Of a stretch of DNA of 64,000 nt, positions 1-9,508 are shown piece after piece. The stretch is taken from assembly GCA_964552035.1 (NCBI GenBank), contig CAZKFN010000001.1, positions 124,001-188,000 on the forward strand, given 5' to 3'. Source of the DNA: CAZKFN01 sp964552035. Lineage in GTDB: Bacteria; Bacteroidota; Bacteroidia; Flavobacteriales_E; Vicingaceae. Every line of letters starts with the position of its first letter. Position 1 is the first letter of the stretch. Made by a program: the position numbers and the translations under genes. The notes beneath the pieces were generated by a model that worked only from the letters and a program-made list of their open reading frames with translations, ran no database searches and was not told where the DNA came from.

Positions 1-28
1 ACTGAGGATAAAATAACATCTTAATATT

Positions 29-592
29 ATGGAAGAAGAAATTGAATTTATTCTTGATGCAACTAAAGAATCTATGCAAAAGTCAATAGAGTTTTTAGAA
101 AAAGAATTGACAAAAATTAGAGCGGGAAAAGCAAGTCCAAATATGCTAAGTAGTGTTATGGTAGACTATTATGGTTCAATTACGCCTTTAAATCAGGTGG
201 CTAATGTAGGAACTATGGATGCTCGTACACTTACAATTCAACCATGGGAAAAAGCTATGTTAGAACCAATTGAAAGAGCTATTATTAACTCTAACCTTGG
301 GTTAAATCCCCAGAATAATGGGGATATGATTCTTATTAATATCCCTCAACTGACAGAAGAAAGAAGAAAAGATTTGGTAAAGCAAACAAGAAGCGAAGGT
401 GAAGATGCTAAAGTAGGAATAAGAAATGCTCGCAAAGAGGGTAATGACGAAGCTAAAAGATTGGAGAAAGAAGGCCTTGCAGAGGATAGAGCAAAGAACT
501 TAGAAGATCAAATTCAAAAACTAACCGATCGATATACTGCAATTATTGACGATCTACTGGTGCGAAAGGAAGAAGACATTATGACGATTTAG
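29..592 (+). CDS. frr: Ribosome recycling factor
   Basis: Splits the post-termination ribosome with EF-G so that subunits can be reused; cytosolic and essential. The 187 residues match the usual length of about 185. The family core is visible: a helix with KIRAGKASP near residues 31-39, the loop with DYYGS near 46-50, and a long charged C-terminal helical bundle rich in E, K and R. The chosen start gives the N-terminus MEEEIEFILDATKES typical of flavobacterial RRF, whereas Met16 would remove the first helix. The 3' end overlaps the convergent recQ by 14 bp. In many bacteria pyrH lies upstream, but that would be outside the window. Confidence 0.97.
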   Translation: MEEEIEFILDATKESMQKSIEFLEKELTKIRAGKASPNMLSSVMVDYYGSITPLNQVANVGTMDARTLTIQPWEKAMLEPIERAIINSNLGLNPQNNGDMILINIPQLTEERRKDLVKQTRSEGEDAKVGIRNARKEGNDEAKRLEKEGLAEDRAKNLEDQIQKLTDRYTAIIDDLLVRKEEDIMTI

Positions 593-1476
593 ATGAATTG
601 GTGTTTTTTGTAATATAATACTTCTCATCTTCTACTTTCACTATCGACTGGTCAATTAAAAGACTTAAAACCTGAATTGTTTTTTTATGGTCAACATTGT
701 AAACACCATCTACAATATCATTTAAGGAAAGGCTTGATTTTTGGAGAATACTTAAAATGGAGTTTTTAATTTCTTGAAATTCCTTACTGTTTGGGACTTG
801 CTCATTAAGTCCTAAACAAACATCACATATACCACAAGTGTCATTTGTTTTTTCTCCAAAGTACCTTAATAAGGTTTGACTCCTGCATCGACTGTTGTTT
901 TGTCCATAAAGTAAAACAGCATTCATTCTTTTATAAGCTGCCTTTTTCCTATTTTGATAATTTTCCTTACTGATGCGCAAGGCTTCCTGTGAAGCTCTTG
1001 GTTTATTATAAGTTATTTTTGGCAAGTAAGTTTGCTGTTCATAAGAAATAATTTCTAATTCATCTAATCGCTTTAGTACTTCGATTACTTTTGTTTTTGA
1101 CATTTTTAAGTTATTGGCAATTTGGCTTTCGTTAATGGCAACATAATCATCAAAGAGCCCCCCATAACTTCTCAACATACCTTTAATAAAATGGCTATAC
1201 CGACTGTTGGATAATTGAAACTTATATAGATTTTCTTTATTCTGTATAATGTGCACTCGAGACGGGACGGCAAAGTTTTCCGATAAAGTAATATATCCTT
1301 CCTTTTCTATGAAATGTAAACAATTGTATGTTTCTAGAACATTAAAATTATAATGATTAGAAAAAATGCTAATATCAAATTCAAAAGATTGATTCTCCCC
1401 ACCATAAATTGGGATTTGAAAAAAGTTTGCTAAGGCTAAATAAGTTTTTTTAATCATACTTTTACTTGGAAAGCTC
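579..1476 (-). CDS. recQ: RecQ helicase, C-terminal part (after a scaffold gap)
   Basis: C-terminal portion of an ATP-dependent 3'-5' DNA helicase. It carries the RecQ zinc-binding segment, seen as RCRSQTLLRYFGE followed by CGICDVC (cysteine ligands), and then a winged-helix RQC domain. There is no HRDC domain, and the total of about 630 residues fits the short Bacteroidota RecQ. The frame is open upstream of the first Met (1457) up to the N run, reading SFPSKSMIKKTYLALANFF, which is internal RecQ sequence. This is therefore not a separate gene but the continuation of the helicase at 1487-2515. The stop overlaps the frr 3' end. Confidence 0.9.
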
Positions 1477-1486
1477 NNNNNNNNNN
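1477..1486. other. Scaffold gap of 10 N inside recQ
   Basis: Ten unknown bases interrupt recQ. The flanking frames do not join through exactly ten bases, so the true missing length differs from the placeholder. From the family, about 5-15 residues between the helicase core and the RQC region are missing. Confidence 0.98.
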
Positions 1487-2515
1487 TTCAAGTTCTTTAG
1501 CTACTATTGGATTCATTAATAAAACAGCATAAGATTTTAGCCCATCTCTCCCTGCTCTACCAGCTTCCTGGAAATATGCCTCTATGGATTCAGGAAGATC
1601 TAGATGGATTACAAAGCGAACATCTGCTTTGTCAATACCCATCCCAAATGCATTGGTGGCAACAATGATTTGAGATTTATTCTCAAGCCAATCGTTTTGT
1701 TTTTGTTTTCTTTCTTCATGATTTAATCCAGCATGATAAAATGTAGCAGAAATTTTATGGCTTCTTAAAAACCGAGCAATATCCTTTGTTTTTTTTCTTG
1801 TATTAACATAAATAATGCCGCTCCCTCCAACTCCATCGATAATTTTAAGCATTCTACGGTGTTGATTTTCATCATGAAGTACAACATAAGCTAGATTGTC
1901 TCTTTTAAAGCTTTTTTTGATGAGATGTCTTTTAGGAAACAGAAGCTTTTCTTGAATATCTTTTACCACCTCAGGGGTTGCAGTTGCAGTTAAAGCCAGT
2001 ACAGGAACATTAGGTAGGAGATCTCTTAAAGAGCTGATGTTAAGATAGGATGGTCGAAAATCATAACCCCACTGAGAAATACAATGAGCTTCATCAACTG
2101 CAATTAAATTGACCTTCATTTTTGCTAATCGAGCTTTAAAAAGCTCAGTTTCTATTCTTTCCGGTGAAACATATAAAAACTTATAATCCCCATATGCTGC
2201 ATTGTCAAGGCCAATATCTATCTCTCTCTTACTTAATGCAGAATTGATAGCAATGGCTTTTATTCCTTTGGATTGAAGATTATTAACTTGATCTTGCATT
2301 AAGGCTATTAAAGGCGAAACAACAATGCACAAACCTTCTTGTGCTAGAGCGGGAACTTGAAAACAAATGGATTTCCCTCCTCCAGTAGGTAATAAAGCTA
2401 AAGTGTCCTTCTTCCCATCTAAAACAGAAAGAATGATTTCTTCTTGTTTGTCTCTAAAAGAAGTAAAACCCCAATGCTTGTTGAGTAAGTGATGAATCTT
2501 TTCTGTAGTGTTCAT
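1487..2515 (-). CDS. recQ: RecQ helicase, N-terminal part
   Basis: N-terminal superfamily 2 helicase core of RecQ, acting on forks and recombination intermediates. Visible motifs: motif 0 (FRDKQEEI, residues 20-27), Walker [10 protein letters not shown] (41-49), the DEAH-box segment [18 protein letters not shown], motif III ALTATAT, and motif [12 protein letters not shown]. Translation starts at 2515 with [17 protein letters not shown], the normal RecQ beginning. The reading continues into the N run and resumes at 1476. Apart from the sequencing gap the gene looks intact. Confidence 0.93.
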
Positions 2516-3174
2516 TATATTTGCTACTAAAAGTATAAAATTAAAAGAATGAAAACACTTTATTCTTATTTTTTACTTTTAAAGATTTTAGCGATTAATA
2601 GAAATCCTTGTGTTTTTGTCAGCACCATATACGGCAGTAGCTATTTAAACAATCTCCCAGCCTTGATAAGCCCTTATGGGTATGTATGTTAAAAGTCTAG
2701 ATATCTCATCTTTGATGTTCTTGAAATTAATTTCAGCCGTGTTCAAAAAATCATTCATTTTTTCATTCGCATTACTTTTCGCATTGGTTTACATCATTCT
2801 AGATTTTCTAAGTCCGCCTATTACTATAGATTTAATAGTAGTTATAATTTTAAATTATTGAGTTTGCAATGTATAGTAAACAAAAAGTATGAACGTCAAT
2901 ACTAATAGTTGCTCCATAATAAATAGATATAATTAAGAAAGGTACGAAATAGTTTATTTTAAAACTTAAAATATAACCATAAAAAGACAATCATTTTAAA
3001 GTGAAATTAACGATAATCCAATTATAATTTAAGTAGAAAGGTATATATATCTAATATAATGGTTGTTGACATCTATTTTGTTGATTAATTAAAAATAGAT
3101 AAATGAAAATTTTAACAATAAAGATTCTTTTTGTAAAGAATAAGGATATAAATCATATCTTCAAAAAATGCTAA
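2516..3174. other. Intergenic region, 659 bp
   Basis: AT-rich space between the divergent recQ and the T9SS repeat protein gene; it should hold both promoters. A 61-codon plus-strand frame (2676-2861) with a hydrophobic C-terminal half is present, but it has no recognisable family or ribosome site and is not called. No RNA gene or repeat was recognised. Confidence 0.5.
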
Positions 3175-4256
3175 ATGAAATATTTGAGTCTTTTAATTAC
3201 AGGAGTTTTATTGACAATTATTTCCAACGCCCAACCAATTAATGATCACTTTGTTAACGCAATTGATGTAACGAACTTATTAGGTAGTTGTTCAAGTGAC
3301 GCTGCATATAGTACTGTAGGTGCAACAGCTGATGGAACTAAAGGGTCATGTTGGAATAACAGTTCAGTACTAAATAATGTTTGGTTTAAATTTACAGCCC
3401 CTTCAACAGGTCAAATATATGTAGATGTAGGGGTATTCGGCTCAAAAGGTACTCAAGCAAGGACTTTGCTAGCTTTATGGGAAGACGATGGCATCACGGA
3501 ACTAGCTTGTGACCGTTATGTTTCAAATAACGATAATGTAGCTTTAGGAGCTGTAGGTTTGACTCCTGGAGGGACGTATTATATATCTGTTGATGTTCAA
3601 AATTCATCTTATAGAGGTACTTTCACTTTGTGTTTAGACTCTTTGGTTGATTATGATTTTTATGAGGGTGCCCTAGACGTAACTTCATTAATCGGAGGTT
3701 GTTCAAATGATGCTGAATATACAACTAGAGGAGCAAGTCCGAATGGGATAATGGGGAGCTGTTGGAACAATTCTGGTCCAAGCTATAATCGCTGGTTTAA
3801 ATTTACAGTCCCTTCAACAGGTCAAATATATGTAGATGTAGGGGTATTCGGCACAAAAGGTACTNNNNNNNNNNNNNNNNNNNNNNNNNNNNNNNNNNNN
3901 NNNNNNNNNNNNNNNNNNNNNNNNNNNNNNNNNNNNNNNNNNNNNNNNNNNNNNNNNNNNNNNNCCCTTCAACAGGTCAAATATATGTAGATGTAGGGGT
4001 ATTCGGCACAAAAGGTACTCAAGCTAGGACTCAGCTAGCTTTATGGGAAGACGATGGCATCACAGAACTAGCTTGTGACCGTTATGTTTCAAATAACGAT
4101 AATGTAGATTTAGGAGCTGTAGGCTTAACTCCAGGAGAGACGTATTATATATCTGTTGATGTTCAAGGCATATCTTTTATAGGTACTTTCACTTTGTGTT
4201 TAGATTCTTTGGTTGATTATGATTTTTATGAGGGTGCCCTAGACGTAACTTCATAA
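3175..4256 (+). CDS. Secreted T9SS repeat protein, N-terminal part (interrupted by gap and stop)
   Basis: Starts with a signal peptide (MKYLSLLITGVLLTIISNAQ) and is followed by tandem repeats of about 137 residues. Each repeat has four conserved cysteines in the contexts GGCS, GSCWNN, ACDRY and TLCLD, and a motif LALWEDDGITE. The fold is probably a beta-sandwich of the pre-peptidase C-terminal type, but this is inference. The frame is broken twice: by the 100-N run at 3865-3964 and by TAA at 4254-4256, where the near-identical preceding copy has TTA (Leu). Removing the N run plus the duplicated 55-bp flank restores one frame with the downstream part, so 3175-7760 was almost certainly one gene. 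Confidence 0.8.
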
Positions 4257-5840
4257 ATCGGAGGTTGTTCAAATGATGCGGAATATACAACTAAAGGGGC
4301 AAGTCCGGATGGGGTAATGGGGAGCTGTTGGAACAATTCCGGTCCAAGATATAATCGCTGGTTTAAATTTACAGCCCCTTCAACGAGCCAAATCTATATT
4401 AAAGTTGAAGCTGGTGGTTCAAAAGGTACTCAAACTAGGACTCAGCTAGCTTTATGGGAAGATGATGGTATTACTGAGGTTGCATGTGATAAGTATTTTG
4501 CCAACAATGATAGAGTAGTTGATGTTGGTTCAGTTGCTTTAGTTCCAGGCCAGACTTATTATGTTTCTGTTGATGTATATTCATCTTCCAATAATAGAAC
4601 ATTTACTCTGTGTATAGATTCAGTAGCAGATTATGATTTTTATGAAGGAGCCGTTGATTTAACCCCTATGATAGGATTGTGTTCTGATAATGCGGAATAT
4701 ACAACTATAGGAGCAAGTCCGGATAGGTTGGCTGGGAGTTGTTGGAACAATTCCGGTCCAGTAGTTAATCGTTGGTTTAAATTTACAGCCCCTTCTACAG
4801 GAATGATTAATGTGAAAATAAGTAGAGGAGGAACATTAGGAACTCAAGCCTATACGCAAGTTACAATTTGGAGTACTGATGGAGTTACGGAAGTCAGTTG
4901 TAATCGATATACAACTTCAACTGATATTGTTGAAGTTTCCGCGACAAATTTAACTCCAGGTGTTGTTTATTATATTTCTGTGGATTCAAGAATTACTAAT
5001 GTTGGGACTTTTACAATTTGCTTGGATAATAAACCGAATTATGATTATTTTGAAGGAGCCTATGATGTCACTCAATATATTGGAGGATGCTCTCCAAATG
5101 CTGCATTTACAACTGTTGGTGCAACTCCTGATAAGGTAGCTGCTTCTTGTTGGAACAACAATGGACCCATAAAGAATAGATGGTTTGTTTTTGAAGCCCC
5201 TGCTTCAGGGATGATTGACATTAAATTAGAGATTGGTGGAGGAAAAGGAACTCAAACTTATTCTCAAATTGCTTTATGGGAAGACGATGGCATAACAGAA
5301 ATTGCTTGTAATTTTTATTATCTTGCCAACCAAGGTATTAGTATTGGTGCTGCCCATTTAATACCTGGGAAAAAATATTATGTTTCAGTAGATTCTAGAG
5401 TGAATAATGTTGGAACTTTTACACTTTGTTTAGATGATAAAGTAAATTACGATTATAAAGAAGGTGCTATAGAGTTAACCGACCTTCACAATTGGTGCTC
5501 TGCAAGTGCTGAATATACTACTCTTGGGGCAACTCCAGATCAAATATCAGGAAGTTGTTGGTATAATTCTAATCCTACAGTTAATCGTTGGTTTAAATTT
5601 AAAGCAGTATACTCTAAAGTGACTGTAACAGTTAATATTGGTTCATTGCGATATGCAGAGTTGGCCTTGTGGGAAGATGATGGCATAACTCAAAGAACTT
5701 GCTCTAGGTATTCTAATTCTACTAGTGATGTTAGTCTAATTGATTCACAACTCACCGTGGGGAATTGGTATTATATTTCAGTGGATAGCCGTGCTAGAAG
5801 TAATAGCGGAACTTTCTCCTTATGTATCGATAATATTGAA
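3238..5840 (+). repeat. Six tandem coding repeats of about 136-138 residues
   Basis: The DYDFYEGA-like start of each unit recurs at 3649, 4215, 4629, 5037 and 5445. The spacings are 414, 408 and 408 bp for the three clean intervals and 411 bp for the gapped one after removing the gap and the duplicated 55 bp. The first unit begins just after the signal peptide. Units 1-3 are nearly identical in DNA, while units 4-6 have diverged, which suggests recent amplification at the 5' end. Confidence 0.85.
3865..3964. other. Scaffold gap of 100 N flanked by an identical 55-bp sequence
   Basis: The 55 bases before the gap (3810-3864) are identical to the 55 bases after it (3965-4019). Each copy runs exactly to the gap edge. 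This looks like two contig ends sharing an assembler-length overlap inside a repeat. Confidence 0.95.
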
Positions 5841-7760
5841 GATGAATATTATTCTATAGCTAGTGGAAATTGGAATATTCCTTCTAATTGGTCGAATGTC
5901 AGCCACACAGGTCCTCCGGCTGCATCTTATCCAAAGTCTGGTGATGTGGCTTATATTAGAGGACATGAAATTCTAGTTGATAACAATGAAGAATGTGCTC
6001 AACTTAATATTACTGCAGCTGATAATACAACCAATTTAACAATAGATAATTCTTCTTTAGGGGTGTATGGAACTGTCTTAATGGAAAATGCTGGTGACGA
6101 TGAAGATGGGGTGATAGATATTATAAATGCAGGAAAATTAGAGGTTAACGACAAGCTTACACTCAACCGGCTTGGTGGAGCAAATAAATTTGATATCAAT
6201 GTTGCTAGTGGTGGAGAATTAACCGTAAACAAAGATTTTACGATTTACTCGACTGGAGGTACAGTACATGATAATAATGTTTATTTGTATGGAGATGCAA
6301 AGCTAACTGTTGGAAGAGATTTGATTTTAGAAAATAATGCAGGTGCAAAAAGTAAACTATTTGCAGATTCTATTACTACAATTCAATTAAATGGAGATGT
6401 TGAATTTATAGCAACATCAGACAATCAAATTGAAATTGAAATGAAAGACTCTAGCCGATTTAGAATATTGGGAAATTTTAATCAGCATTCGCCAGCCTAT
6501 GGAGCAATGAGTTTTAAGGATGATGCCGTTATTGAATTTGTTGGAACTTCTCCTCAGTCTTTTCCTACTTTAAAAGGAAGTGGAAGTGGAGATTACTTTG
6601 ATATAAAGTACTTTATCATTAATAATACTTATGGAGCTGCTCCACAGCTTACTTTAACCGATGATGTAGAAGTTCCAATACAAGGTTCTTTGTCGTTAAT
6701 AAGAGGGGTGTTGCATGGACAAAATATGTATGGTATAAGAATTCCAAATGGCGCTACAATTAGTTCAGGAAATGCCAACTCCTATATTGATGGAGACTTA
6801 ACAATTGAAGGTGATTCGGATGTACACTTCCCATTAGGTGAAGGAAATGTATGGGCACCCTTAGATTTAAAGAATATTACAGGAGGACCAACAACTGAAT
6901 TTACAGCTCGCTATTTTTTTAAGGGACATGCTGTTCAAGACATTAAAGATCATGAACCAATTTCTCATATATCTAAATTGGAATATTGGGAAGTGTCAAA
7001 TAATGGAGGAACATCAGAGGCAGATGTTGTTTTGCATTGGAAGAATCGCAATAGAAGTGGCATAGATGATTATTTTAGCCTTGCAGTAGCTAGTTTCGAT
7101 GGAGTTGAATGGGAAGAAGTAGGTCACCCTCCATTTGTTTTAGCTTCTAATCCTGGAAGCCTAGAAGTGAAGAATATCGACAGGTTTATTGCATTTACTT
7201 TTGCTTCTATTAATCCTTTGGCAAACCCATTGCCAATTGTATTGACTGATTTTTCTGCAAAGGTAAATGAAAATGGAGTACTCTTGTTTTGGGAAACACA
7301 ATCTGAAATTAATAACGACTACTTTAAAATTGAACGTTCTTCCAATGGGAAAGATTTTACACCAATTGCTCAAATAGAAGGCAATGGAAATAGTAGTATT
7401 ACCAATTATTATACCCTTTTAGATAATAACCCTTTTGTTGGAATTAACTATTATAGATTAACACAAGTAGATTATGATGGTAAAGTAGAATACTTTAATC
7501 CCATAGCAGTTAGTTTTTCTGAAGTAGGAGATTTAAGTGTGACAGTTTATCCAAACCCTACGGTTGAGCATGTTGAAGTTAAGGTTAATAATAATAGGCC
7601 TTTTACCTTAACACTGCGAAGTATAGATGGTAGATTAATTTCTAAAGAAACTTATACCCAGTCAAAAGCTAACGTCAATTTGCCCTATTCAAAAGGTGTA
7701 TATCTTTTAGAAATATTAATGGATAATAATAAGCTTATAGAAAAGATTATCAAGCAGTAA
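4257..7760 (+). CDS. Secreted T9SS repeat protein, C-terminal part with sorting domain
   Basis: Continuation of the protein that begins at 3175. It contains the last four 136-residue repeats, then a segment starting YYSIASGNWNIPSNWSN that in flavobacterial surface proteins begins a beta-helix-like region, then a domain with LPIVLTDFSAK and YFKIERSSNGKDF, and finally a type A T9SS sorting domain (VTVYPNPT then GVYLLEI, ending KIIKQ). The sorting domain targets the protein through the outer membrane for surface attachment or release. No catalytic motif was recognised, so an adhesin or cell-wall role is only a guess. The first Met in this half is at 4317, inside a repeat, so it is unlikely to be a true start. 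Confidence 0.85.
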   Translation: MGGCSNDAEYTTKGASPDGVMGSCWNNSGPRYNRWFKFTAPSTSQIYIKVEAGGSKGTQTRTQLALWEDDGITEVACDKYFANNDRVVDVGSVALVPGQTYYVSVDVYSSSNNRTFTLCIDSVADYDFYEGAVDLTPMIGLCSDNAEYTTIGASPDRLAGSCWNNSGPVVNRWFKFTAPSTGMINVKISRGGTLGTQAYTQVTIWSTDGVTEVSCNRYTTSTDIVEVSATNLTPGVVYYISVDSRITNVGTFTICLDNKPNYDYFEGAYDVTQYIGGCSPNAAFTTVGATPDKVAASCWNNNGPIKNRWFVFEAPASGMIDIKLEIGGGKGTQTYSQIALWEDDGITEIACNFYYLANQGISIGAAHLIPGKKYYVSVDSRVNNVGTFTLCLDDKVNYDYKEGAIELTDLHNWCSASAEYTTLGATPDQISGSCWYNSNPTVNRWFKFKAVYSKVTVTVNIGSLRYAELALWEDDGITQRTCSRYSNSTSDVSLIDSQLTVGNWYYISVDSRARSNSGTFSLCIDNIEDEYYSIASGNWNIPSNWSNVSHTGPPAASYPKSGDVAYIRGHEILVDNNEECAQLNITAADNTTNLTIDNSSLGVYGTVLMENAGDDEDGVIDIINAGKLEVNDKLTLNRLGGANKFDINVASGGELTVNKDFTIYSTGGTVHDNNVYLYGDAKLTVGRDLILENNAGAKSKLFADSITTIQLNGDVEFIATSDNQIEIEMKDSSRFRILGNFNQHSPAYGAMSFKDDAVIEFVGTSPQSFPTLKGSGSGDYFDIKYFIINNTYGAAPQLTLTDDVEVPIQGSLSLIRGVLHGQNMYGIRIPNGATISSGNANSYIDGDLTIEGDSDVHFPLGEGNVWAPLDLKNITGGPTTEFTARYFFKGHAVQDIKDHEPISHISKLEYWEVSNNGGTSEADVVLHWKNRNRSGIDDYFSLAVASFDGVEWEEVGHPPFVLASNPGSLEVKNIDRFIAFTFASINPLANPLPIVLTDFSAKVNENGVLLFWETQSEINNDYFKIERSSNGKDFTPIAQIEGNGNSSITNYYTLLDNNPFVGINYYRLTQVDYDGKVEYFNPIAVSFSEVGDLSVTVYPNPTVEHVEVKVNNNRPFTLTLRSIDGRLISKETYTQSKANVNLPYSKGVYLLEILMDNNKLIEKIIKQ

Positions 7761-7801
7761 ATTGTTAAGGGTTTAAATTCTATATTCTCTTATTGAAATC
7801 T

Positions 7802-7809
7802 TAAATTTG
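7802..7809 (+). promoter_or_regulatory. TAnnTTTG -7 element before prfB
   Basis: TAAATTTG, an exact match to the Bacteroidota -7 consensus TAnnTTTG, lies 16 bp before the prfB start. The same eight bases in the same context (CTTAAATTTGCA) precede purL. No clear -33 TTG is seen. Confidence 0.5.
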
Positions 7810-7824
7810 CAAAGAGAGATATAG

Positions 7825-8916
7825 ATGGTTACACAAGATCAAATAAAGGACTTAATTCAAAGGGTAAGTGCTCTAAAGGAATATCTTAATATCGATGATA
7901 AATTGATAGAAATTTCTGAAGAGGAGCAACGAGCTCAACTTCCCGATTTTTGGGATAATCCCAAAGAAGCTGAAATATTACTGCGCAAAACTCGCAATAA
8001 AAAGGTATGGACAGATACTTATGCTTTAGTCCATACAGCTGTAGAGGATTTAGAGGTGCTTTATGAATTTTATCAAGATGATTTAGCAACAGCGGAGGAG
8101 CTTGTTCAAGCTTTTGAAAAAACTCTGAAGGGAGTAGAAGACTTAGAGTTTAAGAATATGCTAAGTGCTGAAGAAGATGCTTTAAGTGCTGTATTACAAA
8201 TAACAGCTGGAGCTGGAGGAACAGAAAGTTGCGATTGGGCTTCTATGCTCATGCGCATGTATGTGATGTGGGCAGAGAAAAGAGGAATGAAGATTACACA
8301 ACTTGATTTTCATGAGGGTGCAGAAGCTGGAATAAAAACAGTAACACTAGAAATAGAAGGTGAATTTGCCTATGGTTATTTAAAAGGAGAAAATGGAGTA
8401 CATCGTTTGGTGAGAATTTCTCCATTTGATTCTAACGCCAAAAGGCACACCTCATTTGTCTCTGTCTATGTATATCCCTTAGTTGATGAAGATGTAGAAA
8501 TAGACATTAATCCTGCAGATATTTCTTGGGATACTTTTCGTTCTGGAGGAGCTGGTGGGCAGAATGTAAATAAAGTAGAAACAGGTGTTCGTTTACATCA
8601 CAAGCCAAGTGGAATTGTAATTGATAATACAGAAAGCAGATCTCAACTAGCGAATAAAGAGAAAGCAATGCAGCTTTTAAAATCTCAACTCTATGAGATT
8701 GAAATGAGAAAAAGAGAAGAGAAACGTGCTTCAATTGAAGCAGATAAAAAGAAAATTGAATGGGGTTCTCAAATAAGAAATTATGTAATGCACCCCTATA
8801 AGCTTGTTAAAGATGCTCGCACCAACTTTGAAACTTCCAATGTAGATGAGGTTATGAATGGTGGCTTAGATGACTTTTTAAAAGCATATCTAATGGAGTA
8901 TGGTGCAACTCAATAA
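7825..8916 (+). CDS. prfB: Peptide chain release factor 2
   Basis: Recognises UAA and UGA stop codons and triggers peptide release. The RF2 codon-reading tripeptide SPF is present ([16 protein letters not shown]), as is the catalytic GGQ in [14 protein letters not shown]. The 363 residues match E. coli RF2 (365). Unlike many prfB genes, this one reads through in a single frame: where the autoregulatory CTT TGA C frameshift site would lie there is CTT AAT (residues LNID near 21-24). It is followed within 18 bp by the ArsC-like gene, probably in one transcript. Confidence 0.96.
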   Translation: MVTQDQIKDLIQRVSALKEYLNIDDKLIEISEEEQRAQLPDFWDNPKEAEILLRKTRNKKVWTDTYALVHTAVEDLEVLYEFYQDDLATAEELVQAFEKTLKGVEDLEFKNMLSAEEDALSAVLQITAGAGGTESCDWASMLMRMYVMWAEKRGMKITQLDFHEGAEAGIKTVTLEIEGEFAYGYLKGENGVHRLVRISPFDSNAKRHTSFVSVYVYPLVDEDVEIDINPADISWDTFRSGGAGGQNVNKVETGVRLHHKPSGIVIDNTESRSQLANKEKAMQLLKSQLYEIEMRKREEKRASIEADKKKIEWGSQIRNYVMHPYKLVKDARTNFETSNVDEVMNGGLDDFLKAYLMEYGATQ

Positions 8917-8934
8917 TAAAAACCAATAATTAAG

Positions 8935-9273
8935 ATGAAAATTTACCATAATTCGAGATGTTCTAAAAGTAGAGAAACATTAGCCTTAATAAAAGAGGCT
9001 GGTGTGGAACCGGAGATTATAGAATATTTAAAAGAAGTGCCGGACAAAAATACATTAAAAGATATTTTAGTAAAATTAAATATGAAACCTACTGAAATCT
9101 TGAGAAAAGGTGAGAAAATCTATAAAGAAAAATTTAAAGATATGAACCTCAGCGAGGATGAATGGATTCAGATAATGGTAGAAAATCCTAGGTTAATAGA
9201 AAGACCTATTGTTGTAAAAGGGAATAAGGCGATTATAGGGCGGCCGCCAGAAAACGTAAAGAAATTACTTTAA
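8935..9273 (+). CDS. ArsC/Spx-like thioredoxin-fold protein (arsenate reductase family)
   Basis: Small cytosolic thioredoxin-fold protein of 112 residues. The catalytic cysteine is in NSRCSKSR near the N-terminus, followed by IIEYLKEVP, and a C-terminal segment NPRLIERPIVVKGNKAIIGRP with the Arg residues that bind oxyanion in ArsC. This layout fits glutaredoxin-dependent arsenate reductase. No ars operon neighbour (arsR, arsB) is present, so it may be a generic ArsC-family reductase and not a dedicated arsenic resistance gene. It follows prfB closely. Confidence 0.85.
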   Translation: MKIYHNSRCSKSRETLALIKEAGVEPEIIEYLKEVPDKNTLKDILVKLNMKPTEILRKGEKIYKEKFKDMNLSEDEWIQIMVENPRLIERPIVVKGNKAIIGRPPENVKKLL

Positions 9274-9431
9274 GCAACAATTTCTTGGTCTTCTTCTTTG
9301 CTACCTCTTTTAAGTTTATCAGCAACCCAAACTGTGATAGCATAAGGAAGTGCAAATCCTGCTAAGAAAATTAACATCCAAAATGCAAGACCAAAAATTG
9401 CTAGAAATAATAAAAATCCTCCTGTAAACAT
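9270..9431 (-). CDS. Small hydrophobic membrane protein
   Basis: About 53 residues from the Met at 9431: a glycine- and phenylalanine-rich hydrophobic stretch (MFTGGFLLFLAIFGLAFW) that could form one or two membrane spans, followed by a positively charged and then acidic tail (DKLKRGSKEEDQE). An upstream Met at 9467 would extend it by 12 residues. Its stop overlaps the stop of the ArsC-like gene by 4 bp in convergent orientation. No family recognised; the clean hydrophobic/charged layout suggests it is real. Confidence 0.55.
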   Translation of the reverse strand: MFTGGFLLFLAIFGLAFWMLIFLAGFALPYAITVWVADKLKRGSKEEDQEIVA

Positions 9432-9508
9432 AATTTGATGTTTTAAATACAATGCAATTTTACACAAAATTTACATTATAATATAATCTAAAATAAAATA
9501 AATATAAA

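Noticed and set aside
2676..2861. 61-codon frame with a hydrophobic C-terminal half
   Set aside because: No family, no start signal, AT-rich intergenic setting; probably chance.
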